Of a DNA stretch of 33,781 bases, positions 1-6,894 are shown piece by piece. The notes below the pieces were generated by a model. That model was not told the origin of the DNA, did not search any database, and saw only the letters and a program-made list of their open reading frames with translations. Within the stretch, counting starts at the first letter, position 1. Every line of letters begins with the position of its first letter. This DNA is from Lentisphaeria bacterium (GTDB taxonomy: Bacteria > Verrucomicrobiota > Lentisphaeria > Victivallales > UBA1829): contig DPDG01000007.1 in NCBI GenBank assembly GCA_003526375.1, forward strand, positions 1 to 33,781, read 5' to 3'. A program made the position numbers and the translations under genes.

Positions 1-64
1 TGCGAAGTTGCGAGATTGCGAGATTGCGAGATAGCGAGAGTGCGAAGTTGCGAGAGTGCGAGAT
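1..64. repeat. 8-bp tandem repeat array, left arm
   Basis: Eight consecutive octamers run from the first base: TGCGAAGT, TGCGAGAT three times, AGCGAGAG, TGCGAAGT, TGCGAGAG, TGCGAGAT. The array probably continues beyond the left edge. A reverse-complement array lies at 171-210, and the two share a 23-nt perfect complement (left copy at 10-32), so a transcript could fold into a long hairpin with a loop of roughly 140 nt. No coding function is apparent. It resembles the short tandem repeat families found between genes in several bacterial phyla. Confidence 0.85.
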
Positions 65-170
65 AACGCAAGACTTTCAGGCTATGGGCATCAAGCTATT
101 AAGGACTGGAAAGACTGCAAGGACTTTCACTCTTTCACCAGACAGCCCACAATAGCAGAAATCACACACA
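65..170. other. Spacer between inverted octamer arrays
   Basis: This noncoding spacer has no convincing gene, promoter or RNA. It contains loosely repeated AGGACTG and GACTTTCA words, perhaps a decayed second repeat. A short open frame crosses it but consists of repeat translation and has no ribosome binding site. Confidence 0.5.
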
Positions 171-210
171 AGCAACTTCGCAATCTCGCAATCTCGCAAT
201 CTCGCTATCT
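171..210. repeat. 8-bp tandem repeat array, right arm (inverted)
   Basis: On the plus strand the array reads as ATCTCGCA octamers, the reverse complement of the TGCGAGAT unit in the left arm. It ends six bases from the stop codon of the minus-strand methyltransferase/reductase gene, so it lies in that gene's 3' untranslated region. It could act as a 3' stem. It lacks the compact GC stem plus T-run of a classical terminator. Confidence 0.8.
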
Positions 211-215
211 GTTTC

Positions 216-2057
216 TCAGGTTTTCTGGATGACTGCGATTGCTGTCTGGACGTTGCCGAAGGGGGCGCTGACCTGAACTCCGGCGACTTTATCGCGGATC
301 GAAGCCACGGCTTCCCGTGCGATCCGGATTCCCTCGGCACGCTGTTCCTCTTTGGTCTTGCCTTTTGCCATGCGCTCCATAATGGAATCGGGGACGGTCA
401 CACCGGGGACTTCGTTGCGCATGAACTCGGCGTTGCGATAGCTGGCGAGCGGCCAGATTCCGGCAATGACGGGCAGATCGGAAAGTCCGGGAACCGCATC
501 GATGAAACGGAGCAGGGGCGCTGTATCGAATACCGGCTGGGTAATCAGAAACTCAGCTCCCGCCTCAATCTTTTCGCGTGTCCTGCGGATTTCCCGCTTC
601 ATGTCAATTGCATTGGGGTCTGCGCCGACTCCGATCAACGCCTGTGTGACGGTGTCAATCGCCTTGCCGCCGAGGTCGATACCGCGGTTCAGGCGGCTTT
701 GAATCCGTGCCATGCCGATGGAGTCCATATCGAATACGCCGGACGCGAACGGGTAGTCGCCGAGCTTCGGCGGGTCGCCCGTGATGAACAGGATGTTATG
801 AATTCCCATTGCGGCACAGCCCAGCAGATCCGCCTGCATCCCGATCAGATTTTTATCACGGCAGCAGAAGTGCAGAATCGCTTCGATTCCGGCTTCCGAC
901 TGGATTTTGAATGCCGTCACCAGCGGAGATACGCGTGAACTTGCGCGCGGTCCGTCCGGAATATTGATTGCATCGAATCCGGCGTCCCGGCACTGTTTCG
1001 CCTTCTCAATGGTTTTTTCAAGAAGATAGCCCTGCGGCGGGACGATTTCCACGTTCGTAACCCATTGTCCCGTAGCGAGTTTTGCGGCGAAACGGGATTT
1101 CTCCTTCATCGGGACCGGCGTCTTTTCCGGCAACGCCGCCTCCGTGACGACCAGTCTGCCCGTGTTGTGTGCCGCCTTGTTCAGCGGATTGATGCTCCGC
1201 GCCATGTCCCTGATGTGTTCGGGGCCTGTGCCGCAGCATCCGCCGACGCCGTGAACGCCGAGTGCGGCAAAACGCATCGCGTATGTTGTGAAATATTCGG
1301 GACTGCACATATAAATCATGCGGTTGTCCACACTCTTGGGGCATCCCGCATTCGGCTGTGCAATGACCGGAAGATGGCAGAGCGGCATCAGAATTTCCAG
1401 TGCATTGAGCATTCCCTCCGGACCGATCCCGCAGTTGAGCCCGACGGCGACCGGTTTGAACTTGGCTTCGTCAATGATGGTCAGAAGACGTGCCGGAGAG
1501 TCTCCGGTTCTGGACTCCGCATCACGGTTGAGCGCGAAGCTCGTCACGGACGGCATATCGGGGCAGAGTTCCATTGCGAGAAGCGCCGCCTGAAGATCGC
1601 GTGCGCCTCCGAGAGATTCAAAGAGAATGAAATCCGGTTCTTCCGCGGCAAGCGCCGCAATCTGCTCCATGAGGATCGCGGCGATCCGGTTGACGTCCCA
1701 TGCGCTTCCGTTCGGGATATCGCCTGCGGGACCGACGGACGCCGCCACAAGCAGTTCTTCTCCGGCGACCTCTTTCGCGATTCTGACCGCCGCGCGGTTG
1801 ATCTCGCCCACCTTGTCTCCCAGCAGGAACTTGTTCAGAGTGTTGAAGTTCGCCCCGAACGAGTTGGTGGTCAGAACCTCCGCCCCCGCGTCCTTGTAGG
1901 ACAGGTGAATTTCCCGGATGACCTTGGGATTGTTCAGGCAGAGACTCTCATAAGAGGTGTTGACGAAGAAGTTTTTCTTATAAATCTCGGTGCCGATCGC
2001 TCCGTCGAAGATCACCGTTTTTTCGCTCAGAAGCTTTTTCAGTCTGTCATTCATCAT
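216..2057 (-). CDS. Bifunctional homocysteine S-methyltransferase / 5,10-methylenetetrahydrofolate reductase
   Basis: This 613-residue cytoplasmic fusion is of the Bacillus YitJ type. Residues 1 to about 290 form the zinc-dependent homocysteine methyltransferase barrel: DGAIGTE at 19-25, C209 in GLNCG, and the C274-C275 pair in GGCCGTGP are the expected three zinc ligands. Residues from about 320 to the end form the reductase barrel, with E337 in VEIVPP as the expected catalytic glutamate, then ITGDPPKLGDYP and FLITQPVFD. Together the halves would make methyl-tetrahydrofolate and methylate homocysteine to methionine; the exact methyl donor of the first half cannot be read from sequence. The start follows AAGGA. 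The gene lies 125 bp downstream of the phosphoesterase gene on the same strand and may be co-transcribed. Its 3' side runs into the inverted octamer repeats. Domain assignment is firm. Confidence 0.93.
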   Translation of the reverse strand: MMNDRLKKLLSEKTVIFDGAIGTEIYKKNFFVNTSYESLCLNNPKVIREIHLSYKDAGAEVLTTNSFGANFNTLNKFLLGDKVGEINRAAVRIAKEVAGEELLVAASVGPAGDIPNGSAWDVNRIAAILMEQIAALAAEEPDFILFESLGGARDLQAALLAMELCPDMPSVTSFALNRDAESRTGDSPARLLTIIDEAKFKPVAVGLNCGIGPEGMLNALEILMPLCHLPVIAQPNAGCPKSVDNRMIYMCSPEYFTTYAMRFAALGVHGVGGCCGTGPEHIRDMARSINPLNKAAHNTGRLVVTEAALPEKTPVPMKEKSRFAAKLATGQWVTNVEIVPPQGYLLEKTIEKAKQCRDAGFDAINIPDGPRASSRVSPLVTAFKIQSEAGIEAILHFCCRDKNLIGMQADLLGCAAMGIHNILFITGDPPKLGDYPFASGVFDMDSIGMARIQSRLNRGIDLGGKAIDTVTQALIGVGADPNAIDMKREIRRTREKIEAGAEFLITQPVFDTAPLLRFIDAVPGLSDLPVIAGIWPLASYRNAEFMRNEVPGVTVPDSIMERMAKGKTKEEQRAEGIRIAREAVASIRDKVAGVQVSAPFGNVQTAIAVIQKT

Positions 2058-2182
2058 GGGATTCCTTATTTCTATGATCTGAATTCACTTTTAATTTATA
2101 TCCGGAAATGACTTCCTGCCAGTCGGAAAAAGGAAAAAGATGCAAAAGACTGAAGAAAACATCTGCCGGGGGATCGGAATGC

Positions 2183-3001
2183 TTAACCCTTTTTCACCGG
2201 AACACGTTCCAGAGTGAAGACGTCGCGTTCCGTATCATAGAGGATGCGGGAGTAGAAACCATATTTTGTCAGGGAGCCGGCGGAGATCTCGCCGCGCCCG
2301 GAGGCGTTCAAAATCTCATAGGGCTTGTGGACGTGTCCGCAGAGCGAGAGGTCGATGACTCCGTCGCGGATCATTTCCGCGGCGACGGCTCCCCCATACA
2401 GGCGGTGGCGGGCGCGGCGGATCGGCATCCGCTCCAGAATGGGGAAGTGCCCGGCGCAGATCAACGGCTTTGTCTTGAGTCGTTCCGCCTCCCGTTTCAG
2501 GAACTCTCTGGTCTTTTTCTGCATGTAGCCGCAGGAGGAGACCGGCAGAGTCGGGCGCGAACAGTTCAATGCGACGATGCGGAAATGTTCCAGCTCGGCG
2601 GCATACGGATAGTCCGCCGGTTCATATTGACCGCGGGTCATGGCAAGGCAGAACTGCCGGAGAGCTTCTCTGCATGCGCGGTCTTTTACGTAGGCGTCAT
2701 GGTTTCCCGGAGTGTAGATGAACGGGATGGAGCTTTTCAGGAGCGGCTCGAAAAGCGGCAGAACCCGCGCGAATTCACCGGGCTGTCCGCAGCTTGTGGC
2801 GTCACCGGTAAAAAGGATTGCATCCGGCTTTTCCGCCAGCATCATTTCGACTGCGGGCGCGATCAGCGCTCTGTCATAGCGCGACTTGCGGATGACATTG
2901 CTGTTGAAAAAACCGATGAGCCGTTTGTCGAAACAGGCGTGCCAGTGTTCCAGCGTGGCGATTTCATGGGTGTCGGAGAAATGGATCAGTTTGCACAGCA
3001 T
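2183..3001 (-). CDS. Calcineurin-like metallophosphoesterase
   Basis: The protein has 272 residues and no signal peptide. It shows the full metallophosphoesterase set: FSDTH at 8-12 (D-x-H), GDATS at 66-70, GNHD at 99-102, GHFP, and GHVHKP near the C-terminus, so a two-metal active site should be intact. The substrate is unknown; the family includes phosphodiesterases and phosphatases. An open frame extends 67 codons further upstream, but that stretch overlaps the ThiF-like gene and is compositionally a shadow of it. I therefore place the start at the ATG ending at 3001, four bases after the ThiF-like stop, with GGAG about ten bases upstream. The tight spacing indicates co-transcription with the ThiF-like gene. 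A functional link between the two is not evident. Confidence 0.87.
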   Translation of the reverse strand: MLCKLIHFSDTHEIATLEHWHACFDKRLIGFFNSNVIRKSRYDRALIAPAVEMMLAEKPDAILFTGDATSCGQPGEFARVLPLFEPLLKSSIPFIYTPGNHDAYVKDRACREALRQFCLAMTRGQYEPADYPYAAELEHFRIVALNCSRPTLPVSSCGYMQKKTREFLKREAERLKTKPLICAGHFPILERMPIRRARHRLYGGAVAAEMIRDGVIDLSLCGHVHKPYEILNASGRGEISAGSLTKYGFYSRILYDTERDVFTLERVPVKKG

Positions 3002-3005
3002 GTTG

Positions 3006-3605
3006 TTACGGCTCCACTTCCAGCAGGATTGAGAGGACGGTATTTGCCTGAACCGCCGCCGCGATGCCGACCCGCGGGGAGAACGGAGGCAGATTTTCGG
3101 CGATGCCGGAGGAGAGATCGCCGACAAGGTAACAGTTCCCCCCGACCTTGCGCAGTTTGACGGCATTGCTTTTCCCCCAGCCCGCAATTCCGCTTGCCGC
3201 AACGACTGTTCTGCCGTTTTCGGACATGAGGCGGATCAGCGTCATTTTGGAGTCCGGGTCGTCGAAACATTCCACGACGATATCGCAGCCGGAGAAGATA
3301 GCGGGCATATTTTCCGCAGTCAGGCGGCATGAATGCAGTTCCAGCTCCAGAGACGGTTCGATCCTGCGCAGATTTTCCGCCAGCGCCTCCACTTTGGAAC
3401 GCCCGATCTGATCCGTAAAGAAAAACTGTCGGTTCAGGTTGCCCGCACTGACCGTGTCGAAGTCCGCAATGACAAATTTTCTGACGCCGCTGCGAACCAG
3501 GTGCATTGCGCAGTTGGAACCGAGACCGCCCGCGCCCGCGATTCCGATCACAGCGTGTTCCAGAATTGACTTCTCCTGTTCCGTAAGGTAACTGTTGACT
3601 GTCAT
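3006..3605 (-). CDS. ThiF/E1-like adenylyltransferase (ThiF family 2 type)
   Basis: The 199-residue protein has a Rossmann-type ATP site (GIAGAGGLGSN near residues 21-31), the acidic IADFD strand, and the NLNRQFF segment typical of E1/ThiF/MoeB enzymes. These enzymes adenylate the C-terminal glycine of a ubiquitin-like sulfur carrier. It is shorter than MoeB/ThiF (about 250 residues) and has no CxxC zinc pairs, which fits the short ThiF family 2. A role in thiamine thiazole synthesis is possible, but no thiS, thiG or thiH lies nearby, so the partner carrier is unknown. The start ATG ends at 3605 with GGGAAG upstream. A good promoter lies at 3636-3664. Confidence 0.85.
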   Translation of the reverse strand: MTVNSYLTEQEKSILEHAVIGIAGAGGLGSNCAMHLVRSGVRKFVIADFDTVSAGNLNRQFFFTDQIGRSKVEALAENLRRIEPSLELELHSCRLTAENMPAIFSGCDIVVECFDDPDSKMTLIRLMSENGRTVVAASGIAGWGKSNAVKLRKVGGNCYLVGDLSSGIAENLPPFSPRVGIAAAVQANTVLSILLEVEP

Positions 3606-3635
3606 GGCACTTCCCGTTTCATGTTGAAAAATGGG

Positions 3636-3664
3636 AATATATCTTGTCCCTGCCGTTTTTTCAA
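3636..3664 (-). promoter_or_regulatory. Predicted sigma70-type promoter of the ThiF-like gene
   Basis: On the minus strand, TTGAAA (3664-3659) is followed after exactly 17 bp by TATATT (3641-3636), about 30 bp before the start codon. The 12-mer TATATTCCCATT here is identical to the one in the promoter predicted at 22564-22592. Confidence 0.5.
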
Positions 3665-3701
3665 GTCGCGGAACGCAGGCTGCCGGGAACGGTAATCTTT
3701 T

Positions 3702-4685
3702 TCAGAATTCAATGACCTTTCCTGTATCGGCGGATTCCCTTGCCAGCAGACATGCGCGGGTCAGCTCGAAAGTTTCGGATTCCGTGACGAGACAGCGGCT
3801 TTTTCCGGTCAGGCTGTTTGCAAAATCGGAGAACAGTTCCCGTTCCGGCGGAGGGACGGGGAGCTCACGCCTGCCGTCCTTGTCGATCAGAATCACTTTG
3901 CCTCCGATGACTTCCAGTATGCCTTCGGTTCCCGCTACCCGGACCCGGTCGTCTCCGTGCGACGGCGCCGCCGCGGGGCGCAGAAAATCAATCGACGCCT
4001 GCCCCTGCACGCCGTTTTTCATGACGAACAGGCACTGGCAGGCGATTTCCAGATCGCCGTTTCCGAAATTATCTTCGGCTGTCTGTGTGGCATAGACCTG
4101 CCGGAAAGCGCTTCCGGCAAATGCCATGATCCAGTCGATCGCGTGGCTTCCGACCCACGGGATCGTGCCGCCGTAGCTCTCTCTGCGCCGGTAGTATTCC
4201 GGGCGTGTTCCCAGCCGGTAGGATTTCTGCGCCCTGACCATCTTGACTTTGCCGACCGCTCCGGCACGGACCAGTTGCAGGGCATATTGAAAGTCCGCCT
4301 GATAGCGCAGCCCCACCATCGAAATGATGCGGCAGCCGGAACGTTTCTGCGCCGCCATGATTCTGTCCAGATCCGTCAAGGTCAGGGCGATCGGTTTTTC
4401 GCAGAATACATGGATGCCGCGCTCAAGCGCATACGCCGCCATTTCCGCATGTTTGTCGAACGGGCCGTCCACTGCGACAAGACCGGGGGAGAGCCGGTCC
4501 AGCATCTGGCGCCAGTCGGAATAGAGTTCCGGCGTGAAACCTGCATCCGCCGAAGACCGCACAAGGCGCGCCGGATCGTCCTCGCAACCGGATGAAATGC
4601 CGTCAAGAGTGATTCCCGGAACTTTCCCGATGCTTTGAAACACGTAACCGATATGACCGCGCGAGCCGATAATGCAGAATTTCAT
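3702..4685 (-). CDS. Gfo/Idh/MocA family NAD(P)-dependent oxidoreductase
   Basis: The protein has 327 residues. The N-terminal Rossmann fold begins CIIGSRGHIG at residues 4-13. It carries the family EKP motif (E96-K97-P98 in CEKPIA), and H181 and D184 in GSHAID lie at the usual catalytic histidine position. The family oxidises or epimerises sugars, inositols and related polyols; this member's substrate cannot be assigned. A longer frame exists upstream, but the AAGGA box just before the ATG ending at 4685 fixes this start. The gene diverges from the GntR/LacI regulator at 4917 across a 231-bp gap and could be a target of it. That link is an inference from position only. Confidence 0.88.
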   Translation of the reverse strand: MKFCIIGSRGHIGYVFQSIGKVPGITLDGISSGCEDDPARLVRSSADAGFTPELYSDWRQMLDRLSPGLVAVDGPFDKHAEMAAYALERGIHVFCEKPIALTLTDLDRIMAAQKRSGCRIISMVGLRYQADFQYALQLVRAGAVGKVKMVRAQKSYRLGTRPEYYRRRESYGGTIPWVGSHAIDWIMAFAGSAFRQVYATQTAEDNFGNGDLEIACQCLFVMKNGVQGQASIDFLRPAAAPSHGDDRVRVAGTEGILEVIGGKVILIDKDGRRELPVPPPERELFSDFANSLTGKSRCLVTESETFELTRACLLARESADTGKVIEF

Positions 4686-4852
4686 TGTTGATTCCTTACC
4701 TGTCCTGTTTTCAAGAGTGATTTTCCATATACCGTAGCATGTTCCCGCAAAATTCTCCAATGCTTTTCCGGCTTTTTTTACATGTCTTTTGGCGGAAGTA
4801 TCCAAAAGGCGGGAATGGCAGAGAATTTTTCTGTTTTTTCCATTTCAGGGTC

Positions 4853-4881
4853 TTGACAATTTTAATATTTTATTGTATAAT
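4853..4881 (+). promoter_or_regulatory. Consensus sigma70 promoter of the GntR/LacI regulator
   Basis: TTGACA at 4853-4858 is separated by exactly 17 bp from TATAAT at 4876-4881. Both hexamers match consensus fully. It lies 35 bp before the regulator start and is the strongest promoter seen in the window. The rest of the 231-bp divergent gap (4686-4916) shows no second clear promoter for the minus-strand dehydrogenase. Confidence 0.8.
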
Positions 4882-4895
4882 CTAATATACAATAA
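4870..4895. promoter_or_regulatory. Perfect palindrome over the -10: probable autoregulatory operator
   Basis: TTATTGTATA at 4870-4879 and TATACAATAA at 4886-4895 are perfect 10-bp inverted arms around a 6-bp centre. The site covers the -10 element and the expected transcription start, so a bound dimer would block the promoter. The gene that follows encodes a GntR/LacI hybrid regulator, which would bind such a dyad, so autorepression is the simplest reading. Confidence 0.65.
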
Positions 4896-4916
4896 TTTTA
4901 ATTTAGTGTCGGAACC

Positions 4917-6095
4917 ATGATACAGAGTAAAATGAAACGGATTTTTGAGCCTCATGTGACGCTGGAGCCGGATTCTCCGGTGCCGCTGCACCACCAGCTG
5001 TCCGAAGGGATCATGCGTGAGCTGAGGCAATGCCGCGTTCCGGCGAAAACAGTGGTGCCGTCCATTCTGGCTCTGGCGCAGAGTCTGAACCTGAACCGGG
5101 ACACGGTGCGCAAGGCGTATGCGGTGCTGGAGGAGGGGGAGGTCATCCGGCGGACTCCCGGAGGGCGCATTCTGGAAGTGACTGAGGAGTTTGTCCGGCG
5201 CAATGCCTCCGAATCTCTTTCCGCGATCGGCGTGGTTTTGCCGGAGTGCATGGAAAATCTGTTGAAACAGGAGACGGGAACGGCGCTGAAAACGGTTGCG
5301 GGGATTATGGACGGAGCTGCGGAACTTGGTTTTGCCGCAATGATCGTGCCGCTTCCTTCGGAGGACGATGAGGTGGAACGGCTGAGCGGCTGGCTGAAAA
5401 AGATGCTGTCCAAGCTGAACGGTCTGGTGTATCTGGGGGAGGACAGCCGGCATTCCCATGAGAAGGCTTTTGAAATTCTGCTTGCGGAACATTCTCTGCC
5501 GCAGGTATTTATCAGCGGGCACCGTTTTCAGGAACATCTCGGGATCGTGAAAGTGGACATGGAGTCCGGCTTTCAGGCGGCGGTTGATACTCTGTATGAA
5601 CTTGGGCACCGCCGTTTTGCGGTATGCGGGCCGAAAATCCCGAAGCGCAGGATTTTCCAGCTCCAGACTTACGACCGGATTCCGCTTCTCTGCAAGGCTG
5701 TCCGCTCCCGTGTGCCTCTGCATGATGATTTTGTTTTTGAGGCGGAACGCGGCGCTTCGGAGGTGATTCCGTGGCTGAAACGGCTCCTGAGCCTGCCGGA
5801 GCGCCCGACTGCGCTTCTCTGTGCGGATGATCAGGAGGCGCAGCGGATAGTTGAAATTGTAAGGGAAACGGGTTTGAAGATTCCGCAGGATGTCTCCGTG
5901 ATCGGGTATGGCGACACCGGTTTGTTTCCGGGGCTTGCCTCCGTCCGCCATCCCTGGCTTCAGACGGGGCGCGCGGCGGTGGAGATGATTGCGGAGAGCT
6001 GGCGGCGTTCCATGCCCGTCCATCAGTTGGACCGGGTGTTGCAGGCTCCGTTGATCGTTCGCGAATCGGTAGGTGAGGCTCATGTTGTATCATAA
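4917..6095 (+). CDS. GntR/LacI hybrid transcriptional regulator
   Basis: The 392-residue protein has an N-terminal GntR-type winged helix-turn-helix (about residues 20-85; PLHHQLSEGI, then the recognition region NLNRDTVRKAY). It is joined to a LacI/periplasmic-binding-protein-like sensor domain (about 100-385) with LGHRRFAV, PTALLCADD and VSVIGYGD. Such hybrids usually sense sugars or sugar acids. The start used is the first ATG; the box ahead of it is weak (GGA), and M6 remains possible. The gene has a consensus promoter and a palindromic operator. Only 27 bp separate it from the pseudopilin gene, so it likely heads the operon through 11656 and controls it. The effector is unknown. Confidence 0.88.
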   Translation: MIQSKMKRIFEPHVTLEPDSPVPLHHQLSEGIMRELRQCRVPAKTVVPSILALAQSLNLNRDTVRKAYAVLEEGEVIRRTPGGRILEVTEEFVRRNASESLSAIGVVLPECMENLLKQETGTALKTVAGIMDGAAELGFAAMIVPLPSEDDEVERLSGWLKKMLSKLNGLVYLGEDSRHSHEKAFEILLAEHSLPQVFISGHRFQEHLGIVKVDMESGFQAAVDTLYELGHRRFAVCGPKIPKRRIFQLQTYDRIPLLCKAVRSRVPLHDDFVFEAERGASEVIPWLKRLLSLPERPTALLCADDQEAQRIVEIVRETGLKIPQDVSVIGYGDTGLFPGLASVRHPWLQTGRAAVEMIAESWRRSMPVHQLDRVLQAPLIVRESVGEAHVVS

Positions 6096-6122
6096 TATAA
6101 AAGAAAAGAAGGAGAAACTCAA

Positions 6123-6872
6123 ATGAGGAAAAGAAGTGTTTTCACCTTGATCGAGTTGCTGATCGTGATTGCGATCATCGCGATTCTGGCGGCAATGCTT
6201 ATGCCGGCTCTCGGGGCGGCGCGGAAGAAGGCGCAGGCGGTCAGTTGCCGCAGCAACGAGCGTCAGCTTGGTTTGGCGATGATCTCTTATGCAACGGACT
6301 ACAATGACTGGATGATTTCGCGTGACCGGGTGGGAGCTGCCTCCGGTGAATGGAAAGGGCCGCGTTATACTGCCGTTCTCGGAAAGAAAGGAACCGACGG
6401 GACTTACAGCGGCCCCACTTATGCCGGTCAGGTTTATCTTGGATACATCAACTGGAAATATCAGCAGAATGATGTCATGATCGGTCTGATGACCTGTCCC
6501 GGAAGACAGCCGGTTCCACGTCTGGGACAGCCGTTCATGCCGAATCACAGACTTGCAAAAAAAGTAAATGCCGCTCCTTATAGTGAGGATTCATGGAGTA
6601 AAGCCACAGGAAATTACGGCTATTTCAAATTAAGCAGTATGAAACAGGCAAGTAAAATGGCTTCTCTGATTGAGGCGCCGATGACGGGCGATCAGGGTAA
6701 AGTGTGGTTTCCGCATAATATGAGTATGAATGTATTTTTTGTGGACGGGCATTCGGGGACTGTTTCCCGGCAGCGTTACAGTACCGATACCAAATACGTA
6801 GCACCGTATGGCGCTTATCTGGGTTTAGATTCAATTTGGAATTCTTATCCTTTCAATGGTTCAAATGAATAA
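6123..6872 (+). CDS. Type IV pseudopilin-like protein with H-x9-DG motif
   Basis: The 249-residue protein has a short basic leader (MRKRSV) followed by FTLIELLIVIAIIAILAAM. Phe7 would be mature residue 1 and Glu11 the conserved Glu5. Processing by a prepilin peptidase and export through a type II secretion or pilus-like machine are expected. The C-terminal part carries H-x9-DG (PHNMSMNVFFVDGHSG). Families of this build are strongly expanded in Lentisphaerota and Planctomycetota. Their function is not established. An AGGAG box lies just upstream. It sits between the regulator and genes for secreted glycan-active proteins. The second half looks AT-richer than the first. No other secretion component is encoded nearby, so the machine must be elsewhere. 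Confidence 0.9.
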   Translation: MRKRSVFTLIELLIVIAIIAILAAMLMPALGAARKKAQAVSCRSNERQLGLAMISYATDYNDWMISRDRVGAASGEWKGPRYTAVLGKKGTDGTYSGPTYAGQVYLGYINWKYQQNDVMIGLMTCPGRQPVPRLGQPFMPNHRLAKKVNAAPYSEDSWSKATGNYGYFKLSSMKQASKMASLIEAPMTGDQGKVWFPHNMSMNVFFVDGHSGTVSRQRYSTDTKYVAPYGAYLGLDSIWNSYPFNGSNE

Positions 6873-6881
6873 AACAGTGAC

Positions 6882-6887
6882 AGGAGG
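6882..6887 (+). promoter_or_regulatory. Consensus ribosome binding site that sets the start at 6895
   Basis: A full AGGAGG stands seven bases before the ATG at 6895. It decides against the in-frame ATG at 6856, which lies inside the pseudopilin gene and has no such box. Confidence 0.85.
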
Positions 6888-6894
6888 TAAAGTG

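Noticed and set aside
1..210. CRISPR array
   Set aside because: The unit is 8 bp and contiguous, with no spacers, and the second block is inverted.
77..340. 87-residue minus-strand reading frame
   Set aside because: It is repeat translation running into the end of the methyltransferase/reductase gene in another frame, with no ribosome binding site.
1065..3160. Long plus-strand frames opposite the methyltransferase/reductase and phosphoesterase genes (348 and 350 residues)
   Set aside because: They are antisense shadows in GC-rich DNA, without family motifs; the minus-strand genes have complete active sites.
3002..3202. 67-residue N-terminal extension of the phosphoesterase
   Set aside because: It is a shadow of the ThiF-like gene and lies ahead of a complete phosphoesterase domain.
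4845..6083. 412-residue minus-strand frame
   Set aside because: It is a low-complexity shadow rich in His, Arg and Gln, opposite the GntR/LacI gene, and crosses that gene's promoter.
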